From Musa acuminata AAA Group (taxonomy: Eukaryota; Streptophyta; Magnoliopsida; Zingiberales; Musaceae): a stretch of DNA of 64,000 bases. Positions 1-12,723 of this stretch are shown here, one piece after another. The stretch's first letter is position 1, and each line of letters begins with the position of its first letter. The position numbers were made by a program, and so were the translations under genes. The notes below the pieces were generated by a model. That model saw only the letters and a program-made list of their open reading frames with translations. It searched no databases and was not told where the DNA came from. The stretch is from positions 10,984,501 through 11,048,500 of the forward strand of contig NC_088347.1 in the NCBI RefSeq assembly GCF_036884655.1. The letters run 5' to 3'.

Positions 1-1995
1 TCGATGTGAAAGCCGATTCTAAGATTATTTTAACTTAAGATCAAGTGAGATGACGTTAATGTCAATCTATAAAGGCAGTTTGCAGTTATGATGAAAACCA
101 GAATATGAGCGCAAACTGAAATATGACGTTCGTACGAAGAAACTGATTTATGTCTAAATGCTGATTCGTAAATCACTTGATTAGGCAAGATGCGGCTTAA
201 GCAAGGATATTAAGGCAGTTTTCAAATAAGATAGAAATCAAAACGTAAACGCAAACTGAAATATTATGATCGTACGAAAAAATAGATTTACGTCTAAACG
301 CTGATTCGGAAAGTGCAAAGCTTGAAACCCGATCGTATATGCGCAGAAAGAAGTAAGCTTTAGAGTCGGTTTGCAGTAAAGATAAAATGCTCAAAGTAAA
401 TGCAAACCAAGATTTAGAGTAGTTCGGTCAATCTTGACCTACTCCACTTTTGACTTCCTCCACCGACGAGGTCACCGACGTCAACTAGAGGCCTTCCTTC
501 AATAGGCGAAGGCCAACCACCCTTTTACAGTTTCACTCCTTTTGACGGGCTTAGGAGACAACCCTTACAGAATTTTCTCTCCTCTCTTTAAAGCTCAGAA
601 CTTGGATGAAAAGAGGGAGAAGAACTTTTGGCCTTTACAACAATTTTGAGCTCTAAAAATCACAGAGCAAGATCAAGATTTCGGTGTTAGTTCTTGCTCT
701 TTCAGTGCTGAATGGGTGGGGTATTTATAGGCCCCAACCCAGTTCAAATTTGGAGCTCAAAACTGTCAATTCCCAGAATTCCGGGATCAGGTGGTTGCAC
801 CTTTTGACTAGAGCGGTTGCACCACCTGGCAGAGCTCGAAGACTGAGCCTCTAGGCGGTGCCACCTCCTATCAGGGGCGTTTGCACCTCCTACCAGAGCT
901 CGAAGACTGAGCTCAAGCGGTGCAACCTCCTGACTAAGGCGGTTGCACCGCTCAGCCAGTGCTCGGAGACCGAGCCTAGGTAGTGCCACCTACTGTAAAG
1001 GGAGGTTGCACCGCCCAGTCTCGCTCGGAGACTGAGCCCAGGCGGTGCCACCTCCTAGTTGCGGCGGTTGCACTGCCTAGTCTCGCTCGGAGACTTAGCA
1101 CAGGCGGTGCTACCTCCTGGCTTGGGCGGTTGCACCTCCTGCCAGAAATCAGGGTCCGAATGGGTTGATCCATTCGGCCCTATTTGGGTTTTTCAGGGGC
1201 CCAATTGCCCCAAGATTAAGTTAATGGGATCACCTCCCATTTCCAACTTAATCATTGTGCTAACTACGACTTGTCCTAAGACATTTACTGCAACTTGCTC
1301 CGTTACGTCAATCGCTTCTTTTGGCGAGCTTCCGACGAACTTCCGTCGATCATCCGATGAACCCTTGGTGACGCTCCTGTGGACTTCCGACAAACTCCTG
1401 GACTTGCGACGATCCACTTGGCGAGTTTCGACAAGCTTCTTTGGCAAGCTCATGGACTTCTCGGATTTGTTCCCGCAGAACCTCCGACGACTGTCCGAAC
1501 TTCGGTCGAACTCTCGAACTCCCAATGTGATCATTGTCATGACTCCGGCGTAACTCCTATTGCATGTCTTTCTTCCATCGTAGTTAATCCTGCACATGTA
1601 AAACAAAACTTCGATCGAGACAATTAATCCTAAGCAATTAACCAAGTTGTCCGGCATGTCATTGGTCCCTCGACGCTTCATCCGATTCTTCGGCGCATCC
1701 TCCTCTCCTGCAGCCTATTGCCCAATTGGCCAGTTGACTCCGCAACTCCGATATCCTTGGCACAATACCCGCTCTTCTTGGCCCGATGCCCGAGTCCATG
1801 GCCTGAAGCCTTTTGTCGATACGTCGACCGATCCACCGGCCCGACGTCCAATCTTCTGACATGTTCCTCCGGCACAACATGATTTTTCTGCTTTAATTGT
1901 CTCATCCTGATCGAAGCATCCTGCATCACTCAAAACGCAGATTAAATCATAAATATATATCAAGTGGTTTCATCATCAAAATACGAGATTCAACA
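1..1995 (-). repeat. 3' LTR of element A (left end cut off)
   Basis: This matches the LTR at 13733-15801 throughout; about 96 bases of the U5 end are missing at the window edge. It ends in ...ATTCAACA, the reverse complement of TGTTGAAT. The minus-strand TATA box is at 722-729. The GC-rich palindromic array occupies about 790-1140, upstream of that TATA box. A degenerate repeat of CCGGAAG/TTCGCCGG-like words follows at about 1320-1520. Predicted ORFs in it have no recognisable domain and are taken as shadows of the repeats. Confidence 0.85.
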
Positions 1996-2009
1996 ATCTC
2001 ACCCTTTTT
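1996..2009 (-). promoter_or_regulatory. Polypurine tract of element A
   Basis: On the minus strand this reads AAAAAGGGTGAGAT and directly abuts the LTR start TGTTGAATC. This is the position of the plus-strand DNA primer in LTR retrotransposons. Further purine-rich copies lie inside the element, near 2065-2075 and 3768-3785 (CTCCCCCTTTGTCAT on the plus strand). Confidence 0.75.
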
Positions 2010-4536
2010 GATGATGACAACTACTTGATGACGGAGTTAATCTTAACTCCCGGAGTTTAAACAAACTCCCCCTATCAATATGCCATATTGATAGAAACTC
2101 TTAGATTCAAAAGTCCAAGCAACATGTCATCATAAACTAATGCATAAACTTATGCATAACATGTCATGTCATCAACATACAAGTTTTTGTGATATTGGTT
2201 CAACTCATAACATGAAAAACATAATATCAAGTTTTATCATCATGCAAGTTTGCTATTATCAAATATCAACATGTAAAATTGCGATGTAAGCTTTTGATAT
2301 CATAACGTAAACATTTCAAGTGTTTATCAATTGTAGCATTTCATCATATGGTAATATATCAACACGTAAAATTACGATACAAGTTTTTTATATCTTAACG
2401 CATGATGCAAACATGGCATAATAAAGTTTGGCAATCATAGCATCAATTCATATATCTCTTGATGATGCAAGCATTGCAAATATGGCAATCATATCAATTC
2501 ATATATCTCTTGATGATGCAAGCATAGCATCAGTGTTCATAGCATCAATTCATATATTTCTACCCCTTTGTCATCAACAAAACGGAGAATGATATAAGCA
2601 AATTTTAAGCATAAGTGCTTGTAATTATTCATGTCATAACTAGGTTCATGTCATTTTCCAACAGTAAGTGATAGGATATCAATTATACAAACATCTCAAG
2701 GAAAACATGACATGGAGATAGCTTTGAAAACTTCTTCCTTTTTTATCTGTTATTATCTTTTTGCATGAAGGAGGAAGACTATTTGTGATACATGCTATTT
2801 GTGAGTTTACTTCGAGTGAAGTTAGAATCGATGAGAGATTAAATCATGCTTCATTTTTACAAGGATCAAGATATGTATGTGAAACAAATCCTTACAAGTA
2901 AAAACACTTTCATCCATATTCATCAAATCCATTTCTCAAAAAAAATATTTTTCACATGATATATGTATGAGAGATGTATTTGCTAGTTGATTACATATGT
3001 AAAAAATCAATGATATGAACTAAACTTGATATGACATATGCTTGTTAAGTTCGGAAGAGAGTAATGTATCGAGAAAATCTGATTGTTAGGATCAAGAAAA
3101 TCCGAAAATCAAGGTTTTGCTATAGATATTCAATTACAATCATGAAGGTAAAGCATGTTTGTTATCATGGAAGTTTTGTATTCAAGCACATAATTTCCAA
3201 CAGGTAATTGTGTAAAATCATTATGGCAATCAAGTGATTTGATCATTCAATCAAGAAAGTTCAAAAAATAATTTCAACAAGTTCAATCATTAGGACATAT
3301 TTTTGCCATAGTTTTTCAAATACAATCATGAAGATAAGGCATCCTCATCATCATGGTAGTACGATGGCAAGTTTACAATTTTAAGACACGCAAGCTAGTA
3401 ATTTTGAGATGTTCAAGAAAGCAACTCTTGCTTCTTGAAATATAAGTTTTGCTACATGTGCAAGTTAACTTTTTGCTTCTGCAAGATATCATTCCTTGGT
3501 GATGTTCAATATAGCAAGTTCTACATCATGCAAGCTAGTGAATCCTATAACATTTTAGAACATGCATAATCACCAAAGCATCATAAATTTTAATGATGTG
3601 CAAAATTACAAATTTTGCATGTTTGCATTTGTGCATCTTGAGATTTGTAAGATAGCAATTCTTGGTGATGTTCAAGATAGCAATTCCTTTTCTTTTGAGA
3701 AGTGTAATTATTTTCTTTGTCCTTTTTTTGAATTATATGAGCTAGCAAATTAGTTTTCAAGCATGTTTTGCTCCCCCTTTGTCATTGTAAAAAAGAAGGA
3801 AAGACCCTTTACGTTAATTTCTAAATTATGACAAAGGTAAATAGCATTGATGAAAATTCAAGTCTTGAATGTCAAAACAATTATTTTATCATGAATATTT
3901 ATTTCATCATTGCATGCATCATTATCATCGTATATATTTTTAAAACATATAAACTCATTATTATATGATTCCAAATCATCATTATTTCAATCATTGTTTC
4001 AATCATCTTTATAGCTTATCATGCACAATATGTCAAACCATCTAACATGATACAAACATTTATTTTCAAAGTATTTATCACTTCATTTTAATCATGATAC
4101 CAAACATTCATCATTTAGAGCATTCATGACATTAAATCAACATTTATAATACTTCATTTTAGCAACAACTCATAGCATTTTAAATCATGATTCACATCAT
4201 ATGCAATACATCACATCATAATTAAAAAGCTCATGTATTGCGTGCATCATTGCAAATCATAAATGTTTAATATCATGATGGTATCAATTTTGTTAAATTA
4301 TATCCTACCATGCATGATCATAGCCTTTCATTTGTATACATCAAAATAAATTAATGAATATTTCATGTATTCATATCATCACATAAAGAATATCAAGAAG
4401 AAAATAATTGGGTGATGAGATAAACCTTTCATGAATACAAAGAATTGCATAAAAATCATATCATGAATACAAGGAATACATGTCACAATCATTTAAGAGA
4501 AAAATCATCATTCATTTTCAATTCATTCAATTTGAC
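2010..4536 (-). other. AT-rich non-coding internal region of element A
   Basis: There is no credible gene here. The sequence is AT-rich and full of imperfect short repeats (ATCAACATG, CATCATG, AAGCTAGCAA-like words, densest at about 3390-3760). Similar blocks occupy the same place in elements D (about 36650-37010) and G (about 46380-46935). The stretch around 4200-4330, which includes TATCCTACCATGCATGATCA, is also conserved in D and G. It is therefore element sequence rather than host DNA. Confidence 0.7.
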
Positions 4537-4541
4537 AAATC

Positions 4542-6152
4542 TGTTAGGACCGGAGCGGCACTAAGAGGGGGGGGGGGGTGAATTAGTGCAATTGTAAAGT
4601 ATGATAAACTTTCGACGATTTAAATACTTTCGGAAACTTCGTACGATAAAAGCAACGTTTTGTTTGAAACCATTTCGATTGCGTTTTAACTTGAAGGCAT
4701 ATGTAAGAAGGAGACAAAGAAGTAGAGCATCAAAATGAAGATGGTTTGCAGTAATATAAATGACAATAAGATAAATGCAAACCAGAGAAGACGGTAGTTT
4801 ATAGTGGTTCGGTCAATCGTGACCTACATCCACTCCTTCGATTCCTCTTCCATCGAGGCCACCGGCATCCACTAATGATCTTCCTTTACTAGGCGAAGAT
4901 CAACCTCCTTCTTACACCCCTCTTACAACCTCTTACAAGTGGTTCACCCTTTTACAAAGATTTCAATGAAAAGAAAGGAGTTGAACACTCAAGCTATTTA
5001 AAACAAGACTTTTCCTAAAGCTTTTCTCAACTTCTAGCTTCTCAAAAAGGTTGTCTCCTCTGCTAAGAATTGAGGGGTATTTATAGGCCCCAAGAGGATT
5101 CAAATTTGGGCTCCAAAATTTGAATTCTCCTGGGTTTTCGAGGCTGGCAGTGCCACCACCTGTCAGTGGCGGTGCCACCGCCCGTCAGTGTCTGACACTA
5201 ACAGTGGACTAGCGATGCCACCGCCCAGTCTAGGCGGTGCCACCGCCTAGGCCAATTCAGCTCACTGGTTGGGCTCCAAACTTGGCCCAAACCAGTCCGA
5301 ACTTGGGCCCAATTGGCCTCTACTTGGGTTATAGGATTAACACCTAATCTTAACCCTAATTAATGTGCTAACTATGAATTTAAAGACATTTTCTAAGCTA
5401 TTACAAAGTCTGTAAGTCAAGACTTCTTTCGGCGAGCTTCCGGCGAACTTCCGACGATTTTTCGATAAACACTCGGAAACCATTATGCGGACTCCCGGCA
5501 AGCTCCTAGACTTCACGATTTGATCTTGGTGAGTTCCAACGAGCTTCTTCGGCAAGCTTCGATCTTTCTTGGAGAGCTCCGCGAACTTCCAACGAACCTT
5601 CCGGCGAGCTTCCGAAAAACCCTTCGGCAAGCTCCCTACTCATTCTCGGCTAGTTCCGGCATCATTCCCGACGAACCTTCGGACTTCCGTCGAACTCTCG
5701 AACTCCCAACGAATCCTTCGCGCTTGACTCCGATACTTTATTTCGCTTTATGTCTTCATCATTATCGTAGTTAATCCTGCACACACAAGCCAAAACTCTA
5801 CTCCGATCTAGACAATTATTACAAAGCGAATTGACATTCTATTGCCCGACACATCATTGGTTGGCGCTTCGTCCGATTCTTCGGCGCATCATCCTCTCTT
5901 GCGGCTTGTTGCCCAATTAGCGGTTGACCTCCGCAACCCCGATATCCTTGGCACAATTCCGCTCTTGGCCCGATGCCCGACGTCCGAAGCCTTCTGGCAT
6001 CCAATATCCTAACGTGATCTCCTCCGGCGCAACGTCAATTCTTCCTGCGTTAACTTGTCTAATCCTGATCGAGTAGACCTGCATCACTCAAAATGCATTT
6101 AAATTATAAACACATGTTAAGTGGTTTCATCATCAAAATACGAGATTCAACA
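4542..6152 (-). mobile_element. Solo LTR of a related Copia subfamily, in element A
   Basis: The element runs from TGTTAGGACC to GATTCAACA and is flanked by a perfect 5-bp duplication AAATC (4537-4541 and 6153-6157). No internal region is present, so it is a solo LTR left by LTR-LTR recombination. The minus-strand TATA box is at 5078-5085. The GC-rich palindromic array is short here (about 5145-5260). The poly-G tract of 12 G is flanked by GCACTAA and TTAGTGC. Confidence 0.9.
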
Positions 6153-6157
6153 AAATC

Positions 6158-6490
6158 ATGATCATGATTTTGATAAAACTCATTTCAAATTTAAATCATC
6201 AAAATCAATTTTATGGCTCACAAAATTTATAACATAAATAGATTCATGATTTCATTGATAATATATTTTTTCCCCTTTTTTAACTGTTTCATCTTAAGTG
6301 ATCGATTTCATGTTAGCATGCCTTTTCATTTATGTCAAATCAAAACATGCATCAATTTTTAAAGCCACTGTTATTATCATGAAAATCGATAATCCATAAT
6401 TATCAAGAATCATCATACATAATTTAAAAAATATTTCTTGATTTGTATGATGATCTTTTCTGTATCGTTCCAATTTTATCGTTCCAATTT
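6158..6490 (-). other. Element A internal sequence between the two nested insertions
   Basis: This is AT-rich non-coding sequence continuing element A after the solo LTR. I see no gene or RNA in it. Its last 30 bases contain a short direct repeat (TCGTTCCAATTTTA twice). Confidence 0.6.
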
Positions 6491-6503
6491 TAATTTCAAA
6501 AAT

Positions 6504-7161
6504 GAGGTAGCGGTGACACAATAACGGCGACCACTATAGCGGCCACCACTGTAGCGGCGACCAGATCTAGGGCGACCACTGTAGCGGCGACGACACTGTA
6601 GCGGCGGCCAGATCTCCCTAGGGCGATCTGACTCCTGCAGCGTTGGCTTTCTCCCATGGGCGACGGGCGGCGACACTGTAGCGGCGACCACTATAGCGGC
6701 GACCAGATCTAGGGCGACCACTGTAGCGGCGATGACACTGTAGCGACGGCTAGATCTCCCTAGGGCGATCGGACTCCTGCAGCGTTGGCTTTCTCCCACG
6801 GGCGACGACACTGTAGCAGTTTCCTACAGCGTCGGCTATTTCCCAAGGGCGATGGTATTGTAGCGGCGGCGACGTTACTGTAGCAGCGACGGTACTGTAG
6901 CGACGACGACACTGTAGTGACCACAAGATCTCCCTAGGACGATCTGACTCTTGCAGCGTTGGCTTTCGGGCGACGGTACTATAGCAACGATCTGATCTCC
7001 CTTAGTGGTGATCGGATCTCCTGCAGCATCGGCTTCTCCATAAGGGCGACGAGGTGACCAGATCTCCCTAGGGAGATGGTACAATAGCGGCGAATATACT
7101 GTGGCGGTGGCTTTTCCCTATGGAGACGATTCTGTAGCGGCGACCAAAAGATGAATCAAAC
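6504..7161 (+). promoter_or_regulatory. LINE 1 5' UTR with tandem GC-rich monomers
   Basis: This is a GC-rich leader built from repeats of an ACTGTAGCGGCGAC-like word, inside a larger repeated block. The block landmark GATCTCCCTAGG recurs at about 6610, 6752 and, with a changed end, 6926 (spacing about 142 and 174 bases). Being upstream of ORF1 in a full-length LINE, it presumably holds the internal promoter. That function is inference. Confidence 0.6.
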
Positions 7162-8610
7162 ATGGCAGCGATGGCCCCTAGGGCTGGCAACATCGGCGGG
7201 AGGGTTGATACGATGCATCGAAGTAGGTCGCGCTCTAGATCGCGGTAGCCTACCCTCATTTCCAATGACCCTCGGCCTTAGACTAGCCTCTTCAAACCTC
7301 CGGTTGGAAGTCTGGATCTAAGCTTGGAATTCTTTACTCCAGAAGTTCAGGCTGATAAGAAGATTGCTGTATACGAGACTGCTGATTCAGTAGAGCTTAT
7401 TGAGACATGGACAATGGCGATTGTTGGCTATGTGGTAGGTCTCAAAACATCTTATTTCCCACTATCCTCATTTATCAAAACTCGATGGGGAATATCATCA
7501 TTTGATCTTCATATGCTGGAGAACGGATTCTTTGTTTGCAAGCTATACTCTGAAGAAGATTTATAATGGGTCCTCGAAGGATTCTGGACTATTCGCAGCC
7601 ATCCAGTGATTCTACGACACTGGTCTCCTGATGTCCGTTTGGAGTTAGATTACCTATAGTCTATTCCATTATGGGTATCCTTTCAAGGTCTTCCTCTACA
7701 TCTTTGGAGTCGACGTTTCATTGCAAAGTTATGCAGGACTCTAGGACAACCACTCTACATCGACAAAGAAACAGCATCTCAAACGAGATTGGCATTTGCA
7801 CGAGCATGCGTACTGGTTTCTTCCAACGAAGATCTTCCAAATGAGGTTTTCTATCGTGATCTTGACGGGAACACTCGGAAAGTACATGTCTCATATTCCT
7901 GTAAGCCACAACGTTGTCAGCATTGCTTATCTTTTGGTCATGCAAATGGAGCTAGTCAGCAAACTCCAAAACCGATCACAAAGGTCTATCGACCACGTCA
8001 AGCGCCTCAGCAACAAAGCGAGTCTTCTCTAATGGCAGTAGCACCGATGGTGGCGAAGACTATTGAGCATTCCGACTCGCAAGGACAGCACCGCAGACAG
8101 GAGGACAAATCCAAAACTATACCTCTTCCTATAATGTTTGAGCCTTCCACAACAGAAGTTTCCCATAGTACTAGTGGACAGGAGAAGCATAAGTTAGAAA
8201 CCTCATCTCTTCCAATATCTTCGGATCCGTCCACAATAGCTCAACGAGCTCATTCCCAAACAAGTCTCGCCAGCAAAGATATTCTTCCTCAACAAACTCA
8301 GGCCACAACAAATATCGCCAACAAGGATATTCTGTCTCAACAAACTCATGCCCCGACAAACCTCTCTAGCCAGGCTGCTCCAACAAGTACTATCCAGGAT
8401 ATTGTGCTGCAACAATCTTATCGTGCCTCAACAAACCCTGCCAATCAAGACCACATGATTCAAGGTATTTTAAAGTTTAAAAATCTGCAAGCTGTAGATG
8501 AAGTGGATAAATATAGGAATAAAGCCTTAAAAGATAAGGATATTGTGCGGGAGGAAAATACAAAACCGAAGGATAAGAAAAAGGATGGTACAGTCCATCC
8601 AAAGTCGTAG
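7162..8610 (+). pseudogene. LINE 1 ORF1, DUF4283-like nucleic-acid-binding protein, broken
   Basis: The frame opens at ATG 7162 and is followed for 483 codons to TAG at 8608. It carries in-frame stops at codon 29 (7246), codon 135 (7564) and codon 166 (7657). The region after codon 55 (WTMAIVGYVVG..., the LENGFFVCKLYSEEDL block and GxFWTIRxHPVILRxWSP) resembles the DUF4283 domain of plant LINE ORF1 proteins. A zinc-knuckle motif follows at about 7909-7955 (CxxC...H; its last Cys is Ser in this copy). The tail is Gln/Ser/Thr-rich and then Lys-rich. ORF1 proteins of this class bind the element RNA. The stops at codons 29 and 166 are shared with LINE 2, and the codon-135 stop is not. A TTG-initiated frame at 7324 is in the same frame and is not a separate gene. 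Confidence 0.8.
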
Positions 8611-8648
8611 GATGAATACCTTACCACCTTTTCATTTGTTTATTACTA

Positions 8649-11600
8649 ATGAAGATAACATGCTGGAATGTTCGCGGACTTAATAAGCCTGAGAAATGTC
8701 GGGAACTCAACAGAATAATCAAGTCTGCCGCATGTGATATTGTTATTCTAGTGGAAACGAAAATTAAACAATCGCGCGTTCAAGCTCAAAAGAATTTAAT
8801 ATGGCCGGACGCAGAACTGTTTACCAATGACTCTAATGAAACTTTTGGCAGAATATGGGTCTTATGGCATCCTAACTCTATTAATGCTTAGTTTATTTCT
8901 GCTACTAATCAATTCAATCATCTTAAGGTAGAGGACAAAAAGAATGGCTGTCAATTTAATTTAACTGGTATATATGCTTCAAATAGTATGCAAGAAAGAT
9001 ATACTCTTTGGTCTGACCTGACTAATATTGTAAATGGCTGTCTCAATGTACCTTGGATTGTTCTTGAAGACTTTAATTCTGTTCGGTACACAAATGAAAA
9101 AGAGGGGGGTAGACAACTTTCAGAAAGCCAACTTCAAAGTTTTAATGATTACATTGACACTACAGCATTGTTTGATATGAAATCTGTGGGTAATTGGCTC
9201 TCCTGGAGTAATCAAGGTGCTGCTAACAGAAAAATAATGGCTCGACTTGATAGGTGTTTGATTAATCATGAATGGTTAACAGTTTACCCATATTCACTTC
9301 TTGAGTATGGTGCTCCTTTGTTTTCTAACCATTCTTTAATATATATACACGCAGACAAAGTGACACCAAGAGGCAAGAAACCGTTTAGATACTTTAACAT
9401 GTGGAGTACTCATCCTCAATTTCTTGATGTTATCAGATCTGCTTGGAATGTTAATGTGCATGGATCCCCCCCTTACATCTTATGTCAAAAGCTCAAAGCT
9501 TATAAAGCAGCACTAAAGGAGTGGAATACAAATACCTTTGGCGATATTACCACCAGAGTTCAATTTTGCAGAAATGAACTAATGTCATTGTAGCATGAGC
9601 TGCAACTTCAGCCAAATGATGAGAATATTATTTACAAAGAGATAGAAGCCAGAAATAACTTCATGCAAGCCTTAAAACAGGAGGAAAGTTTTGCAAAACA
9701 AAAATCTCGACAGCATTGGCTTACACTAGGGGATTCCAATACTAAATTTTTCTATGCTTCAATTGCTACCCGAAGGGCTGTTAACCGTATCAGCAAATGC
9801 AGAGACAAAGATGATAATCTTATTGAGAATTTAGATGAGGTTAAAGCACACATAGAGCAATTTTTTTATTCCTTACTCAATCAAGCTGGGAAACCTAATA
9901 ACATTCATGTGGAGCCGACTAGAAAACTTGATTCGGAAGCTATTTCAATCCTCAATGCCCCAATTACAGATGACGAAATTGTATGTGTTGTCTTTAAGTC
10001 ACCAAAGCACAAAAGCCCAAGTCCAGATGGATTTCCAACTTAATTTTACCAAACTGCTTGGTCTATTATTGGAAATGATGTGATCAAGGCTTGCCAACAT
10101 TTTTTCTCTTTAGGTCATATTCTTAGAGAGATGAATTACACTTTTATTTCTTTAATTCCGAAGAATGCAGGGGCTGATTCACTAGAGAACTATCGACCCA
10201 TATCATTATGCAACTTTATTTACAAGATCATCTCCAAAGTATTGGCAAATAGAATACAAAAGGTAATACACAAGATCATTAGCCCAAATCAAGCTGCTTT
10301 CATCAAAGGGAGAAGTATACATCATAACATTTTACTTGCTAATGACTTGGTCAAAGATTTGCACTCTAAAACAAGAGGGACAAAAATTTGTTTTAAAGCT
10401 GATTTACGGAAAGCCTTTGATTCAGTTAATAGGAAATTTATCTATAAGATGCTCCTCGATATGAACTTCCCACAGCAATGGGTTAATTGGATTCAATCTT
10501 GCTTGGAAACTTCAAAGTTTTTGATACTCTTTAATGGCTCACCTATTGGTTTTTTTTTTAGCACGAATGACATCCGACAAGGTGATCCACTCTCTCCATA
10601 TCTCTTTACTATTGCGATGGAAGGACTTAGCTATATGTTGGAACACGCAATCTTAAATGGCAGCATTAAGGTACCCATTGCTGGTTCTATTCATATATCA
10701 CACATAACATTTGTAGATGATTTACTTATCTTTCTCCAAAATGATCCAACTTCAGTAAAGAACCTAGCTACTATTATGAATGACTTTGGTATGATTTCTG
10801 GACTTTAGTTAAATGATGCGAAAAGTAAAGTATATATGAGCCCTTACGTTGAGGATAAGGTCTTTATTGCATAAACTTTGGGGGTTAGTGAGGGAAGCCT
10901 ACTGGTTCCTTATTTGGGTCTTCCGCTCATATCTACAGGCATTCACAAAACCCACTATCAGCCGATCCTACAAAAACTAAAGAATAAAATTTCTTCTTGG
11001 AAAAATAGGCTTCTATCAAAAGCAAGACGACTCAAACTCATCCGTTCGGTATTGCACTACTACTCTATATATTGGTGCAATGCATTTCTTCTGCCTGCTG
11101 GAATTCTCCAAGATATTGAACGGTTATTAATGAACTTCTTCTGCAATGACACAAATGATAAGGCAATGCATATGGTAAATTGGGATAGCATTTGCAAACC
11201 GAAAGATGAAGGGGGGCTAAACATGAGAAATACTAGAGATTGGAATCAAGCATGCCTGGTACAGCAATTGTGGGATCTTTTGCAAAACAAATGTTCCTTA
11301 TGGTCACAATGGGTTTCTGCTAGGTATCTTTCAAAGGAATCAATCTGGGAAATTTCAACAAAAACATACCACTCTACAGCTTGGAAAGGATTTTTAAAGG
11401 CAAGGAATTGGCTAATCAAACACATTTCTTATGCAATATCTTCTGGAACTAGTATTAATATGTGGTACGATCCTTGGGTGAATGGGAAGAGTATATTTTA
11501 ATTATATGGCGACAGAATACGAAAGGATCTTGGGGCTCCCAAAGATTGAAAGGTTTCCGAGTTCATTGCTAACGGTACCTGGTGTCTCCCTAATCCTATT

Positions 11601-11910
11601 TCTCCCGAAATGTTATCACTTTGGCCGACTATCATAGTTATTCCAATCAGGAACAACTCTTTAGATATACTTATTTGGCCTCATGACAATGGCAAATTTA
11701 GTGCCATATCCGCATGAAATTAAATTAAGCAAAGAAATAACAAGTGGGTCCCAAGCAGTTGAACATGCGATCGACCGGGATCACAAAGACATTCCTTATG
11801 TACATGGCAGGCCCTTCTCAATAAACTACCTACATTAGACAATATGAAAAGAAGAGGTATCTATCATGTTAACCGATGCTCTCTTTGTATGCAACAAGAA
11901 GAAACTGTAT
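8649..11910 (+). pseudogene. LINE 1 ORF2, endonuclease-reverse transcriptase, broken
   Basis: The frame starts at ATG 8649, 39 bases after the ORF1 stop. It stays in one reading frame to about 11500, interrupted only by point nonsense codons such as 8889, 9591, 10042, 10806 and 11499. Several are TGG or CAG/CAA changed to stop when compared with LINE 2. The AP-endonuclease part shows WNVRGLN, VETKI, LEDFN (GDFN in copy 2) and LDRCL. The reverse transcriptase shows YRPISLCNFIYKIISK, QAAFIKGRSI, KADLRKAFDSV, RQGDPLSPYLF and FVDD in place of the usual FADD. A zf-RVT-like region (about 11786-11910) has RHSLCTWQALLNKLP and CSLCM. About 40 bases present in LINE 2 are missing just after 11905, and the frame is lost beyond there. 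The intact protein nicks target DNA and primes reverse transcription. Confidence 0.88.
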
Positions 11911-12464
11911 GCAAAATGGATATGGAAGGAGATTCTCCAACAACTTGAACTCAATAGACTGCCGCAACCAAACTTGCACCAATAACTAGGTGACCTCATG
12001 TAATGTTTCTCAAGAAAAGGGCCTCTCACACAACTGGTAAAGGTTACTTTCAGATGCGCTATTTGGTAGATGTGGAAGGAGAGATGCAATAGAATTTTTG
12101 AATGTCCACACATAAACAATGCTCAGCTCTCGAAAAAGATTATTAGAGACTCAAGATCCTGTATGGAGCATAATCTCAAAACCGAGCACTTTAACCAAAG
12201 AGAAAAAGATATTTTTATCAAATTTAATTTTGCTATTAGCTAAAAATCTTGGGAATGATAATGTACCCACAGGTAGTTTTGATATAACTGGATAAACATT
12301 TTCTATGTTGACTATAATTGGAAGTTATAGTCTAGAGCATGTGTAGTCATAACTATCGCATTCGCACTCTATGTGTTACTTAGCTTTGTCTATGACTTGT
12401 ATAGATAAAGCTATTTGTAGAAACTTTACACATAATCAATTTACTTTTACTTACAAAAAAAAAA
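11911..12464 (+). other. LINE 1 C-terminal remnant and 3' UTR
   Basis: Degraded coding sequence continues to about 12240. An AT-rich 3' UTR follows, ending in TTTACTTACAAAAAAAAAA just before the right TSD. The same 3' end is present in LINE 2 at 52428 onward on the minus strand. Confidence 0.7.
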
Positions 12465-12477
12465 TAATTTCAAAAAT

Positions 12478-12723
12478 ATATACTCATTAATCATAACTTC
12501 AAATTAAACATGATTTAATATACTCAAAATCAAGAAATAACAATGGACATCAACATGATACACATTATTACTTCTTAACCATGATTTCATATTTTCAATC
12601 AAAATCATTTTGTTTGTTTATCATAAAATATGCAATATTATCATTTTCGAAATTACTAGCATGATCATAATATTTTTTTAAACATTAATTCTAAACTAAA
12701 AATGAAAATGCATCATGAAAGCC
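12478..12723 (-). other. Element A internal sequence downstream of gag
   Basis: AT-rich non-coding sequence resumes element A after the LINE. It closely matches the region following gag in element G (about 48560-48760). No gene is seen. Confidence 0.6.

Larger units (their letters stand above)
6504..12464 (+). mobile_element. LINE 1: full-length plant non-LTR retrotransposon with 13-bp TSD
   Basis: The element has a GC-rich 5' UTR, ORF1 (DUF4283/zinc-knuckle type), ORF2 (endonuclease, reverse transcriptase, zf-RVT) and a 3' end with an A-run. It is bounded by a perfect 13-bp duplication, TAATTTCAAAAAT, at 6491-6503 and 12465-12477. The 5' end is therefore intact. Both ORFs are broken, mainly by in-frame nonsense codons rather than frameshifts, so this copy is dead but not old. 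It is nested in element A. A second copy, inverted in its 5' half, lies at 52428-58181. Confidence 0.92.

Noticed and set aside
976..1173. Many 60-160-residue ORFs in LTRs on both strands (for example those beginning MGRMDQPIRT, MCRINYD, MLCRRNM)
   Set aside because: They recur in every LTR, on both strands and in several frames, with no domain. They are products of the GC-rich dyads and CCGGAAG-like repeats.
7324..7566. A separate short gene starting at 7324
   Set aside because: It starts at TTG and is in the same frame as LINE ORF1 from ATG 7162; it is an internal piece between two nonsense codons.
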